Notes: generated by a model from the sequence alone, not told the origin. A stretch of 64,000 bases of DNA from Ascarosepion bandense (GCA_037127315.1 JBBBDQ010001153.1:5122001-5186000); one strand, 5' to 3'; positions 1 to 12,223 are shown, numbered from the stretch's first letter. Translations and numbers: made by a program.

Positions 1-2037
1 GTATTTTAACAAAAAAGACATTTTTATTCTTGGAAAAAAATGACATGTTGCCGCTTGAACAAAAAAGTGCAAACGTGGCTGTTACGGATGTAAAGACCAA
101 TTGCTTATTAACAGAATGGTCCAGGAAAACTGCTACAATACAAAGAAAAATCTTAGTACTGCCTGGATAGATTATCGTAAAGCATTCGATAGTGCGCCAC
201 ATTCCTGAATTTTAAAGACTTTAAATATATACAAGATATCATATATCATCATCAATTCCATCAAACAATGCATGTCGATATGGAAAACAACCCTTTACCT
301 CAATCATATAAATGGAACCTATAAGTCTGGTGAAATAAACATCAAAAGAGGTATATTTCAAGGTGATTCTTTATCTCCCTTACTATTCTGCATATCATTA
401 ACAGCACTAACCAGTCAACTTAACAAGACAGAATGTGGTTATAAAATATGCCAAAAGAAAATAAGCCATCCATTTTACATGGATGACTTAAAGTTGTATG
501 CTAAGAATGATAATGTGCTCTTAGAAGGTCTTCTGCAAACTGTAAAATGCTTCAGCGAAGGCATTGGAATGAAATTCAATTTGAATAAATGTGCTAAAGC
601 TACAGTTTTACGTGGATCAATACAAGAAACATCTTCAATTAGCTTAGACCCTGCTGTAACAATAAAAGAATTAAATCCAGAAGAATCTTATAAATACCTA
701 GATGTAAATGAGTTTGAAAACATTCACCAAAAAAATTAAGGAAATAGTGCGTAAAGAAGACTATAGAAGGCTACAATTGATATTAAAAACGGAATTGAAT
801 TCTCAGAACAGAATTATGGCCATTAATAACTTTGCCATCCCAGTTGTCCAATATAGTTTCAATATCTTGAACTGGACTCTAAACGACATCTGGATTCTAA
901 GACAAGAAAGCGTCTTTCTAAGCATAAGATGCATCATTCAAAGGCTGATGTAGACCGTAAAGAAAGGTGAAAGAGGTCTTATTCAGCTAGAATTGTCATA
1001 GAAGACAACAACTATTGTCTTACTAACATACATAGAAACAACAAAGGACTGGAAGATACAATTAGTCAAGCAATATGAAGAAACAAAGAAAAAATATTCA
1101 ATAATAAAAGAAAGCAGTAAATACAAACACGATTTATATTTAGTAGATTCTATAAAAAAGTAAAACAGAAGCCAAGGACCAACTATTGCGGCAAGAAGTA
1201 TGAAAATAAAAGCCAAAGATAAAGCTCCTGAACAGATGAATCAACGCTGGCAGGACAAACCTCTGCATGGACAATATCCAGAACGTGCCAATAAATCCAA
1301 TGCTGGTAAACTTAATACTCATAGATGGTAACGTGCATCTGGATTAAAGTCTGAGACTGAAGTCTTTATTCTTGCAGCGCAAGACCAAAGTCTTTTCACT
1401 AGGAATTTTAAGGAAAATATTATACATAATAATGTGGATTTAAAATTCAGGTTCTGTGATAAATACCAAGGAACAATAGACCATCTCATTATCAGGATGT
1501 TCTGTACTTGCCCCAGATGACTATAAAATCGTCACGATAGAGTTGGGCAATATTTACACTTGACAATGTACAAACACGATGGAAAAATTGTAAACAAACA
1601 CTGGTATGAACATCACCCAACACCTGTTACGGGAATGGAAAAGGTCACCATTCTATGGGATTACACCATCTGCACAGATAGAAAAATTGAAGCAAATAGG
1701 CCGGACATTATTGTTAAAAACCAGAAAGAGGAAACTTGCCCATTAATTGATATGGCTTGTTCGGCGGATTTTAAGATAGCAACCAAGGAATTCGAAAAAC
1801 TCTCAAAGTATAAGGACTTGGAAATTGAAATAGAAAAAAAATGTGGAAATCGAAAACAACAACTGTGCCAATAATAGTAGGTACTCTTGGAATGATAAAA
1901 AATGGAACAAAACAACACATTAAAAGAATCCCTGGAAACCCCAGCTTAAGAGATATACGAAAAGTTGTTTTGTTAATTACAGCCCACACACTAAGGTGAA
2001 CTTTGTCTATGTAACGCTAGTGATGTTAGGGGAGATC
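1..2037 (+). mobile_element. R4/Dong-like LINE, decayed copy 1 (5' end outside window)
   Basis: Aligns by eye along its whole length with the better-preserved copy at 12,221-14,545; the window edge falls in the N-terminal part of the reverse transcriptase (RT). RT motif B (GDSLSPLLF) and motif C (FYMDDLKLYAKN) read in 272-739, the thumb region in 708-953, and the C-terminal endonuclease region (RPDIIV, LIDMACSADF) in 1560-1874. Stops and frameshifts separate these blocks, for example in motif A near 208 and at 1150-1160. Homology stops about 30 nt after the ORF end, so the conserved 3' UTR and (TAA)n tail are missing. Older than the copies at 10-14 kb. Class: LINE with a C-terminal restriction-like endonuclease (R2/R4 group), inferred from motif layout. 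Confidence 0.9.
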
Positions 2038-2284
2038 CAAAAAAATTATATATTTTAACTGGTTGATGTTTCACTACATTAGCACAAACAGCTACATTTG
2101 GGACAAGTCCATTGAGAGCTCGCATTACCTCCTCATAAATACGGCTAAATTAAAACAATTATTTAGAAATATTATAATTAATAATTTCAGTTTATCTTAC
2201 ATTTTATTTCTTTTATATTATAAGATAGTACTCAGATAGCTTTCCTTCCCTGACTTTTAAGTTTTCATTTTTATTAGTTCCAGA

Positions 2285-2480
2285 AAAGACTTTTTTTTTT
2301 TAATCATATCACCCCAAGCAAGGCGGTAACGCCACTGATGTGCAGGGGGCTACATAAGAGTGAGAAGATTAGAAAAGAGAAAAACCGGAAACCACATCCT
2401 AAACAGGAAACAAGGGATGAGCCTCTTCACCTGTTCAATAGATGTGGGTGGAGTGTGAACCGGGCGATAGTTTAGTCTAT
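2285..2480 (-). mobile_element. Jockey-like LINE 3' fragment
   Basis: The stretch starting ATCACCCCAAGCAAGGCGG is similar to 60,690-60,770, the downstream (3' UTR) end of the antisense Jockey-like LINE there (shared CACCCCAAGC, GCCACTG, GCAGGGG). No coding motif is left. Family assignment rests only on this similarity within the window. Confidence 0.45.
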
Positions 2481-2547
2481 CTACTCCAATTGAAAAAAAA
2501 AAAGAAAAAAAAAAGAGTGAAAAGATTGTAAAGGAAAGAGTGAAAAG

Positions 2548-2551
<4 letters not shown>

Positions 2552-2591
<40 letters not shown>

Positions 2592-2610
2592 CAGAGTACA
2601 TGTATGTATG

Positions 2611-2655
<45 letters not shown>

Positions 2656-2728
2656 TATATGTATGTATCTTGTCTTCTATATTTAAACATACTGTTACTT
2701 TCCTTAGATTATAACTGAGTATATTTTG

Positions 2729-2780
<52 letters not shown>

Positions 2781-2841
2781 ATATATGTGTGTATAGTGTA
2801 TATGTATATCTATAATGTGTGTATATATATGTATGTATTTG

Positions 2842-2872
<31 letters not shown>

Positions 2873-2917
2873 CAAAATAGTCTATATATATATATTTATT
2901 TATTTATTTATATGCTG

Positions 2918-2974
<57 letters not shown>
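2552..2974. repeat. Cluster of five (TA)n microsatellites
   Basis: Five (TA)n runs at about 2552-2588, 2615-2652, 2731-2773, 2840-2872 and 2925-2974, separated by short spacers containing GTATGTAT and GTGTATATG. Open frames across this block are poly-Ile/Tyr artefacts. Confidence 0.97.
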
Positions 2975-2979
<5 letters not shown>

Positions 2980-3072
2980 GTGCGATAGATAAAATGTCTG
3001 CATTTTATATTTTTAATTTCCCGCATGTGTGTTGCTTGTTTTTGATTTTGTCTACTGCACAAAATAGTAAAG

Positions 3073-3606
3073 TCAGTTGGGCACTGTCTGTGAGAAAAAG
3101 TGCTCCGTAATGCAATTCACTCTGCCAGAATTTGGAAAACAGGATACTGTACTGCTTGACATTAGTGCCGATAGCTCCAATGCGAACATTTCAGAGTGTT
3201 TAGGTGTTAATCTGAGGACAGTGCAAAGGATTTGGAAAGTATTAGATGACATAGCCAGCAACACCATGCTGTTTACAGTGATCACTGGTGATAGCATCCT
3301 TACACCTCCATATTCGTAGAGGACATCAGACTCAACAGCGATGCCTATATCATCTGCCTTGAAGAGGTGGTACTGCTCTGGGTCAAGATTGTGGCAGCTG
3401 GATGACCCTATGCATGGCAACAGGACTCTGCACCAGGCCACACAAGCAGGAAAACCCAGCCATGGCTGTTAGACAATTTTTGAAAACACATTAGTCCTTA
3501 TATCTGGCCACCTAACGACCCACCTCAACCTACTTGATTATTATGTGTGGAGCCCAGTTGAGCAAGAGACCAACAAAATTCTATGTATTACCAAAGATGA
3601 ACTGAA

Positions 3607-3610
<4 letters not shown>
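3073..3610 (+). pseudogene. Mariner-type (IS630-Tc1-mariner) transposase relic
   Basis: Pieces of a DD(E/D) transposase lie in order but in different frames. An N-terminal helix-turn-helix-like segment (CLGVNLRTVQRIWKVLDD) is followed by VITGDSILTPP, then WQQDSAPGHTSR around 3412-3445 (the block holding the second catalytic Asp), then LNLLDYYVWSPVEQETNKI at about 3525-3585, the family's C-terminal block. The helix-turn-helix joins the catalytic core directly, so a middle segment is deleted, and frameshifts separate the rest. No terminal inverted repeats were found. The 3' side ends in (TA)n. Not functional. Confidence 0.8.
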
Positions 3611-3650
<40 letters not shown>

Positions 3651-3720
3651 TGTGTGTGTGTCTGTGTATACATGTCTATATATATAAATACATGAATAGT
3701 ATATATATATATATATATAT
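3610..3720. repeat. (TA)n/(TG)n microsatellites
   Basis: (TA)n at 3610-3646, GTGTGTGTGTG to about 3660, and a second (TA)n at 3703-3720, immediately 3' of the mariner relic. Confidence 0.95.
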
Positions 3721-3729
3721 ACTTCAAAT

Positions 3730-4730
3730 TTAATAAAACAACTTTGTTGTCACCTTCATAAAAAACATTTTGTTGTAAGCCTTATGTATGTTTCCTACCC
3801 ATTCTTAGTATGTTGTCAATTCCCTTTTGGAGATATGATTAAAGAAAACTTGATCTACACTAACCCAGTACACTCTATTCCAGTAGTTTTCAATCTTTGC
3901 TTATTATAAATTTCTGGCTACTGTCTATTTCTGTCTTAATTCTTAATTGTGCAACTTTATCAGGCCGTCAATTCTACTTATCTGAAGAAAAAATAATATA
4001 TGTTAAATCTATTTTTCATTTTATTTTTGTTATGTTTTATAGCAACATACTGGCAGTAAAGATGAGTCAAAATATAAACACCAAAACTGTGAAATAATGA
4101 AAATGATGAATATCATTTTCCGGCTCCATGCTTTCTAGTTAACTTTAGTCTGCAAAAATTGAAATACATTGTCAGTTGCTATCTATTGTTCTAATAACTA
4201 TTTCCTCTTCATGCTTATTATTAATCTTTCTGATTCTAATTCTTCCACACCCTGTAAACCCTTGTGTCTTAGTGACTTTACTGCCTTTCATGGGGTGATA
4301 CCGATTTAAAAAATATCCTAAAATATTAAAAAATAGAATTTTATTGTTACTGATGAGTTACAAAATCATACAAAATAAAACGGATGATCAGCAAACTATA
4401 TTAGTAAATACAAGCTGACTCATAGACACACAGCAGAGTATGAACAGTAACACGCCAGGAATTATGCAAACAACTTGGATTTGGCCATATAAACACAGAA
4501 CGGAAGGTCTCTTAGAAAATAAAATGTATGAAAAACTGGGAATTTGATATTGAGTCCGACCCACCCTATCCAAGCGAGAATATTGGATCTTATAACATTT
4601 CTAAAACTAACTAGAATACTAGCGGAAGTATCGGCCTATTCAGGAAAATTGATCTTTAAATTAAACAGCCTAGCACTAATGTTATAAAAGCTCAACAGCT
4701 ATAAATAATTTTTAATAACAATTAATAAAG
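3730..4730. other. AT-rich stretch, nothing recognised
   Basis: No coding motif, RNA gene or clear repeat was seen. Open frames are short and compositionally random. Confidence 0.5.
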
Positions 4731-4734
4731 TACA

Positions 4735-5320
4735 ATATGCAGGCATGGTATTCTCATTTCATTCTAACATGTATGAACGGCATACGGTATACTGAAAACC
4801 TGAGCATTAATGGCGGAACTTTCCAAGGTAACTCACTTTGTATGTTATTTCTTTGTCTTTTTCTGTTAAATTTACTTAGATTAATTGTGGATATAAACTA
4901 CCTGAAAACTATATAAACCACCTATTTAACATGGACATCTTAAAATGTTATGCTAAAATGATTTAAAGAATCTTAACACCGTGAAAACTTTCAGTGATAA
5001 CAAGGGCATGCGGCTTGATTTAAACAAATGTACGAAAAGTACGTTTATTAAAGGAAAACTTGTGAAGACCAAGACCAAACCGATGTTAATAAAGGTTAAA
5101 CAGTTTAAACACGTGAGAATAAAACTCGTGTACAAATAATAAACACTTAGAAATAACTATGCCGATGTGGATAAACAAAAAAAAATCAGTAGTTTAAGTA
5201 TACACGACTAAAACAAAGACAGGAACATTTATAATAGCTGAATAGGACCAAAGACTATTAATCGGGAATTACCAGACCAGCATAATGAAAATGGTGCATA
5301 TCCAGTATGTTGATTATTAG
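4735..5320 (+). mobile_element. Very old R4-like LINE relic (RT segment)
   Basis: Conceptual translation across frames gives LSINGGTFQGNSL (motif B, usually GIFQGDSLSPLLF), then YLKTI..., NMDILKCYAKM (motif C, catalytic YMDD lost) and a block resembling KCAKATFIKGKLVKTKT, in the same order as the RT at 10.3-10.7 kb. Divergence is far greater than among the other four copies, so this is an older or different subfamily. Many stops. Boundaries are approximate. Confidence 0.6.
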
Positions 5321-5744
5321 GAGTACATGTTGAGACTATTGTTTTGTTTATTTTTCGTTATATAATCCTAACACCGAAGGAATACAAAAACCTATATTAT
5401 AAGACTGGGCAATATAGTCATTGAAAGTTCATTTTGAACCAATTATAAAATTTCAAGTAACCTTTCAGATCACTCTACAGATCAATGCCGTTATGGATCT
5501 GCCAGAATATTAAGGAAATCGTAAATTTGCCGCTACTCAATCCTCTTCTTCAAATAGGATAAATTTATCCCCATCGCTTGTTATGTAAGGTAAATTTTTC
5601 TGTTTTAGTGAAAAGAGAAATTATTTCGATGACTTACCTGTATTACAATGATGTGATTTGTCTGTGAATGAGTTTGTTAGTGCAACACAGTAAACAAATG
5701 TTAGCTTATATCATGATTTCTGTCAGGGTAATAACTTTTAAATA

Positions 5745-7150
5745 GGTACCTCCACTAAATCGCGGAAAAACTGCGTAGTATGAATAAAAAAAGACCCCAA
5801 ACTTAATAAAAACGAACATTTATCCATCAAAATGTTTATGTTATTATTAAGAGGAAAAATCAAAGTATTGTTTAATTATTTAAAAAACATTTCAATCCCT
5901 TCTAAATTTTGATAACAATTTCGTTTTGATTTGAATTAACAGGTAAACAAATCGTTACGAGAGATTACAATGGAAAGCGTAATATTACATAACTCAGTTT
6001 TTTTTTTCGGTGACAAACACATTAATTTGGAAATTCTTGCAAAAATCAAATAATTGTCGGAATTTTAATAAAACTTTCAGAACTTATGCACAAATAAATG
6101 AAATTAGTTTTGAAATTATTATTTTTAAAATACCTTGGTAAAAATAATTTTTACATCTGTTACCCATTCTCCACGTACTCATTAGGGAATGTAAATTATC
6201 TATTATTTTTTTAAAAACATTTTGCCTTTATTTCCGAACATTTTCTCCCAATAACATGAAAAATTCAATATAACTATGACATTATTTACTTTGATAAGCT
6301 TTTAATTACTTTAATAAATAACATAAATTAATATTATTATAGTCTGAATAATTTTTTTTCAATAAATAATGAAATTTTAAGAGAATTGTTTTCATTTTTT
6401 TTAATTATAATAATTTATAAAGTTTAAAAAGCATTTTTCAAATACTTCAATGATTTGTTGGGGCTATTTTATAAACTTATGCGTAGATTATATCTACTAA
6501 TCGAAAAGTAAAAAGTTTAATACAAACCGTCGTGCCTTCCTCTTTTTTAAAGAATTATATTTTTTTTGTGTATGTATGTAAAGTGTTTTTTTTTTTTTTG
6601 GCATGGTAATTTCTATGTGTACATTAAAATGTCACGTATTTCAGAGTTTCTTCTCCGTACCGGAAAAAAATTGTACAGTTATGTCACTTGCGATCGCCAT
6701 ACACTTATCTTATCACGAATCTGTCAAACACATTCGGTGGAAAAAGGTTACAAAAGTCTTATTCTAAATTTCATGCTATAAATAATTAATACTTGTATAA
6801 ATCAGATTAATTTCATACTAAATTTGCTAATTTTCTAAAAATAATATGTCACAGATATATATTTTATTTCTGAAAGATTTTTAAAACCGAGAATTAACTT
6901 TTGTTTACAAATGTGTCAATCGCTTAAAAATGGACGAAAAAATGAAAGATTAAAAAAAATTGAAAAATTTTAGATTCCAATCAATATAATTTCTGTTTGA
7001 AATACACCAGCGTATTTTGCTTTTTTGGAAAGTAGTAAATTTAATCATTTAGTTTTCAGTTAAAAATAAAATAACAATTTCAAGAAATTTTTTGATTTTT
7101 AAAAGTTCAATTTAAAAGTTAGTTGTCGAAAATGAATGGCGGTACCTACT
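5745..7150. repeat. AT-rich repeat with short terminal inverted repeats (copy 1)
   Basis: Left end TAGGTACCTCC (about 5745) and right end GGCGGTACCTA (about 7136) form an 11-bp inverted repeat with one mismatch. Internal segments recur at 37.04-37.40 kb (direct), 37.43-38.48 kb (inverted) and 38.60-38.76 kb (direct). It encodes nothing recognisable; open frames at 6566-6781 and 7136-7342 show no known motif. Probably a non-autonomous DNA element or foldback. Class unknown. Confidence 0.45.
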
Positions 7151-9588
7151 TTTAAATGCTCTATATTGAGGAATAAAACACTGTTCTGCTCGATTTGCAA
7201 TACTATTAATGTGGGATTTTATTTTCACTCTGATGATAAAAAGAAATCCATCTCAACATTGAAAAAAAAAAACGACGGAGAGATTACTAACTGCTGCATA
7301 TGTCTGTATTATCTAAAATATTTTATTACACATTTCATATAACAGCACAATTTTTGCAAAATATGCCCATCATTATATTATTTTATGCGAAAATTTCCAT
7401 GTTTTAATACAGAGATCATTTATACTAAATGTCTGTTTAAAAATAATTTTATAAATGCCTGTCTAAAAGACGCCTGCTGATTAGGGATTCATAGAAATAC
7501 AAGCAAATCAAACTTAAACTTAAATGTAATTGGAATTGAATTAGTTGGAGTAGTTTCCCTTATTTATTTGCAAATAATTAAGGAAGTTACTTGACATCGA
7601 ATATATTCTATATACAATGATTCTGGTATTTTAAGTTAATAAGTTAAGTAATTCAGATTCAGTCATCCCACCTCCCACGTATTCTTATGCTTTTTATTGA
7701 AACCATAGCCACACCTTCGCCTGTTGACATAGTTATAATCATTTCGGCACACAGAAATTTAGTTTGCCTGCCACTCCTTAAGCCTATCCCACTATAACCT
7801 CTTGCAATCACTACACCTTCACTTCTTTTATGCTCACATTTTGATAAGTTTAAAGTTCATCAACTCATTTTCCTTTTTATTCCAAGAATTTCTAAATCTG
7901 AATTGAAAACAATATAAAATATTGGGTGGCCAAAATTTTCCCTTGGTTTATCAAGTATTATTTTTTTTAAATTAACATTATTGGCCACATATTCTTTCTT
8001 TCCTTCTTATGTTTCGTGCATCTCCATCATTTCATTCCCCAGGAAGATTTATTTTTCTTGGCAAATAACCAGCTTAGGGATCTGTTGTAGTCTTTTAAGG
8101 GTTTTTAATTAGCAGAATCCGAAAAATGCAATTGGAAGGAGAAATTTCTGGTTAGGTAAGGTGATTGATTGAAAACTTAACAGTCAAACAGTAATCGCCA
8201 AAGAAATATGAGGTCTAATGTTATTCTGATGAAGTATTATGTTTTGTTTTCTATTAGCTAATTCTAAATTATATTATCGATTTTTGTTTAATTTTTCTTT
8301 TTGGGAGCAATCCTTGTTATATTCACCTTTTTTACATTCTGAAACTCATATATTAAGAGTTTTCATTATTTCATATATACTTTTGGACTATTGTCCTTAT
8401 GTTTGTTTCCTTTTAAAGATTAGCTGACACAACATATATATGAAAAATAAAAAATATATGTACCAAAATCTTTCGTTAAAAACAAGAGATGAAAAGAGTA
8501 GTCGAATAATATATAGAAGAATGAAAATCATGTAAAAATTCAGAATGCATTAAAAAGGAAGCCAATAATCTGAATAATAACATTAATTTGGACAAGTTTT
8601 ACTCGTGTTGGTACTCTTTATTATAACAACATTTTTTATCAAAAAATCTTCGAAATAAATGAGAATAAAGAAGATTTTCGATGATGAGTTGGTTAAGGCC
8701 TCATTTCTAAAAGATCAGCTCACGGGATATGGTCAGTAAATTCAAGTCTCATTAGAAGTTATTCTATATTCTATTATTTCATATAAGTTATTCTATTTAA
8801 ATTTGAAATCAAAGTACAATCACTTCCTAACCCATACCCAACACTTCATAACCCATCTTATTTCACAGGTAAATTTCATATACATTATATATTCCAAGAT
8901 TATTTACTTTCCTTTAAAGTCAATATTCCAAATCTTGAGTTTTAACAGGAATCGAATACATACAGTTTATATTAGTTGGAAGTACGTAATTATATCAACC
9001 ACTAAGAAATCCTTATGAAATAACATCGCTTAATTTCTAAATATTGACTATTCGTTTTACAAAAGCATGCAAACCCTTGGCTTTTAACTTAGCCGAAACA
9101 CCTATAACATCACCGTGTCACACAGAACTCGCTATGCTGAGATGAAAAAATAAAATATAGAAATAGGAAGATTGTATCACATAAAGAGAGTATTTATTTT
9201 TTAATAAAGATTTAAAAACATAATTTCTCATAAAATGCACTATATTTATACAGCTTTCGGTTCCAAAGATTATATATCTTTCTTTTACTTTCTTTAAAAA
9301 TTCTATTAGCCGTGCACTTTCTTTAAAAATGGGGACTGAAGATACAGTTGAAAACCGAATTTCGGTGAAAACTTTTGCACACGTGTCTAATGCAATAAGG
9401 TATCGTAACGGCTATTGATCGGCACAACATTCTCACATTGACAACATAAGGAAAAGCAGGGATACATCTCTTCTTTCACTTCGTTTCACAGACACAATGG
9501 CTGACAGAATCAAGTCATATTTTATGAGAATTTCTCTCTCAATTTCTATCTATTTCTCTCTTTCTGCCCTTTGCTCTCACTCTTTATT
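7150..9588. other. AT-rich stretch without recognised genes
   Basis: No convincing coding region. A weak tRNA-like stretch near 8670-8760 (GATGAGTTGGTTAAGGCC followed by AAATTCAAGTCTC) may be a decayed SINE head. 9480-9580 is pyrimidine-rich. Confidence 0.4.
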
Positions 9589-9721
9589 CTACCGAGCGCC
9601 GATAGCTCAGAGGTAGAATCGCCGACTGACGCCAATTCGGTCGGGTTTCAATCCTGGGTTAAAAGCAATCGGATGTCTAACCGTACTGATGAGCTGTGAT
9701 ACAGCAAAACAGATCTGTCTG

Positions 9722-9725
<4 letters not shown>
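9589..9725 (+). mobile_element. tRNA-derived SINE with hammerhead motif, copy A
   Basis: The head contains a perfect pol III A-box match (TAGCTCAGAGG, 9603-9613) and a B-box-like GGGTTTCAATCC (9643-9654), about 30 nt apart as in a tRNA gene. A linker and the 44-nt hammerhead-like segment follow, then the SINE runs straight into (TA)n. The 5' border ACCGAGCGCC is shared with copy D at 53.1 kb. A pol III-transcribed, non-autonomous retroelement is inferred. No poly(A) tail. Confidence 0.88.
9681..9724 (+). ncRNA. Hammerhead ribozyme motif, copy A (core mutated)
   Basis: Order: stem I 5' strand CCGTA, CTGATGA (9686-9692), stem II GCTGT-GAT-ACAGC (9693-9705), then AAAA where GAAA is expected, short stem III ACAG/CTGT (9709-9718), cleavage position C at 9719, stem I 3' strand TGCGG. 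All three stems can pair. The G of GAAA is A here, which should greatly weaken catalysis. Confidence 0.78.

Positions 9726-9791
<66 letters not shown>
9726..9791. repeat. (TA)n microsatellite at SINE 3' end
   Basis: A 66-bp (TA)n tract with one GT interruption starts directly at the end of the hammerhead segment. Confidence 0.97.
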
Positions 9792-9792
<1 letters not shown>

Positions 9793-10065
9793 TTTTCGCT
9801 GTTGTGAATGCGATTTAACAAACACATAAAACACATTTCCTTGAATCTAATTATTACATTAGACACATCAATAGGCCCAAATATTTAATGATGAATAAAG
9901 TATTTCTTTACATAAATATTTTTCAGTACATTTTTCTTCATTCTCATGCACTTACTCCAGTAGTGAATAGAAGTCATACAAATCAAACATTATACTGTGA
10001 AATTATTACATCATAAATTAACTAGTATCTACATTTCAGAACGTGGACTTATAAATGTATCCTTG

Positions 10066-10068
<3 letters not shown>

Positions 10069-10129
<61 letters not shown>

Positions 10130-10145
10130 GTCATAAAGACAGCAG

Positions 10146-10209
<64 letters not shown>

Positions 10210-10212
10210 AAT
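10069..10212. repeat. (TTA)n and (ATA)n microsatellites 5' of LINE copy 2
   Basis: (ATT)n at about 10,069-10,128, a 20-bp spacer (GTCATAAAGACAGCAGAT), then (ATA)n to about 10,212. The second tract abuts the 5' truncation point of the LINE and is the likely target site. Confidence 0.96.
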
Positions 10213-12022
10213 AAATATATACAAGATATCGCCCGTCATCATCAATTTCATCAAACACTGCATGTCTATATGGAAAACAACCCTTTACCTCAATCATATA
10301 AATGGAACCTATAAGTCTGATGAAATAAACATCAAAAGAGGTATATTTCAAGGTCATTCTTTATCTCCCTTACTATTCTGCATATCATTAATAGCACTAA
10401 CCAGTCAACTTAATGAGACAGAATGTGGTTATAAAATAAGCCAAAAGAAAATAAGCCATCTATTTTACATGGATGACTTAAAGTTATATCCTAAGAATGA
10501 TAATGAGCTGGAAGGTCTTCTGCAAACTGTAAAATGCTTCAGCAAAGACATTGGAATGAAATTTAATTTGAATAAATGTGCTAAAGCTACAGTTTTACGT
10601 GGATCAATACAAGAAACATCCTCAATTAGCTTAGACACTGCTGTAACAATAAAAGAATTGAAACCAGAAGAAGCTTATAAATACCTAGGTGTAAATGAGA
10701 GCGAAAACATTCACCATAAAAAAATAAAAGAAATAGTGCGTAAAGAGTACTATAGAAGGCTACGAATGATATTAAAAACTGAATTAAATTCACAGAACAG
10801 AGTTATGGCCATTAATAGCCTTGCAATCCCAGTTATCCAATATAGCTTTAACATCTTAAACTGGACTCTAAACGACATCAGGCGAATGGATGCTAAAACA
10901 AGAAAGCTTCTTTCTAAGCATAAGATGCATCATTCAAAGGCTGATGTAGACCGTCTATACATACCCCGTAAAGAAGGTGGAAGAGGTCTTATTCAGCTGG
11001 AATTGTCATACAAGACAACAACTATTGGCTTACTAACATACATAGAAACAACAAAGGATTGGATGATACAATTAGTAAGGCAACATGAAGAAAGAAAGAA
11101 AAAATATTCAATAATAAAAGAAGGCAGTAAATACAAACAAGATTTACAGTTAGTAGATTCTGAAGAAAAGCAAAACAGAAGCCAAGAACCAACTATTGCG
11201 GCAAAAAATATGAAAATGAAAGCCAAAGATAAAGCTCTTGAACAGAAGAAACAGCGCTGGTAAGACAAACCTCTGCATGGCCAATATCCAGAACGAGCTA
11301 ATAAATCCAATGTTGACAAAGTTAATACTCATCGATGGTTACGTGTATCTGGATTAAAGTCTGAAACTGAAGGCTTTATTCTTGCAGCACAAGACCAAAG
11401 TCTTTTCACTAGAAACATTCAGGCAAATATTATGCATAATAATATGGATCCAAAATGCAGGTTTTGTGATAAACACCAAGAAACAATAGACCACCTAATC
11501 TCAGGCTGTTCTGTGCTTGCCCCAAATGAATATAAAAATCGCCACGATAGAGTTGGGCAATATTTACATTGGGCAATGTGCAAACATTATGGAAAAGCTG
11601 TAAACAAACACTGGTATGAACATCACCCAGCACCGGTTACAGAAATAGAAGATGTAACCATTCTATGGGATTACACCATCTACACAGACAGAAAAATTGA
11701 AGCAAGCAGGCCAGACATTACTGTTAAAAACCAGAAGGAGAAAACTTGTCTATTAATTGATATGGCTTGTCCAGCGGAATGTAACATAGCAATCAAGGAA
11801 TTTGAAAAACTGTCAAAATATAAAGACCTGGAAATTGAAATAGAAAAAATGTGGAAATTGAAAACAAGAGTTGTGCCAGTGATAGTAGGTGCACTTGGAA
11901 TGATAAAAAATGGAACAAAACAACACATTGAAAGAATCCCTGGAAACCCCAGCTTAAGAGATATACAAAAAGTTGTCTTATTAAGTACAGCCCACACACT
12001 AAGGAAAACTTTATCTATGTAA
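10213..12022 (+). pseudogene. R4-like LINE ORF, RT plus restriction-like endonuclease, one nonsense codon
   Basis: One continuous frame from the truncation to the stop after ...KTLSM, except for TAA at 11,261-11,263 where copy 3 has CAA (RW[stop]DKPLHG against RWQDKPLHG). RT motif B reads GHSLSPLLF (Asp to His), motif C FYMDDLKLYPKN, then the KYLGVNE block. The C-terminal part has a CRFC...H...C zinc-knuckle-like motif (about 11,456-11,510) and a PD-(D/E)xK-type endonuclease with RPD (about 11,711), LLIDMACPA and KYKDLEIEIEK. Fingers and motif A are missing through 5' truncation. Confidence 0.92.
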
Positions 12023-12157
12023 TGCTAGGGATGATAGGGAAGATAGAAAAACATGAAATGGAGTCATAACAACACGCCACGACCTGCCTTAGGTCTCCCC
12101 GCAGACTTGGTTGGTAGTGAGACCAAAGCATAAATCGAAATATGATGAAAAAATGAC
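10213..12157 (+). mobile_element. R4/Dong-like LINE copy 2, 5'-truncated, in (TAA)n
   Basis: Starts between RT motifs A and B, where copy 3 reads ATATACATGATATCACCCG, and runs to a conserved 3' UTR of about 135 nt (12,023-12,157) that ends GACATAATAATAA and merges with (TAA)n. Both ends lie in TAA/ATT microsatellite. The 3' UTR is nearly identical to that of copy 3 and clearly similar to copy 4, which suggests it is the recognition region for target-primed reverse transcription (family knowledge). Only a few percent divergence from copy 3 by eye. Confidence 0.93.

Positions 12158-12222
<65 letters not shown>
12158..12222. repeat. (TAA)n between LINE copies 2 and 3
   Basis: About 65 bp of pure TAA repeat. 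It serves both as the 3' tail of copy 2 and as the 5' flank of copy 3. Confidence 0.97.

Positions 12223-12223
<1 letters not shown>

Noticed and set aside
2552..3050. Open frames rich in Ile-Tyr (for example 2787-3110 plus, 2477-2782 minus)
   Set aside because: They are (TA)n and (TG)n repeats read as codons and stay open only because the repeats have no stops; no real protein signal.
9589..9725. A genuine tRNA gene
   Set aside because: A- and B-box spacing fits, but the cloverleaf is incomplete (extra T near the B box, no clear acceptor stem), and the same unit with a hammerhead tail recurs; it is a SINE head.
10036..10357. Poly-Ile, poly-Tyr and poly-Asn frames on both strands
   Set aside because: Translations of (TTA)n/(ATA)n microsatellite joined to LINE sequence; only the part after 10,213 on the plus strand is coding-derived.
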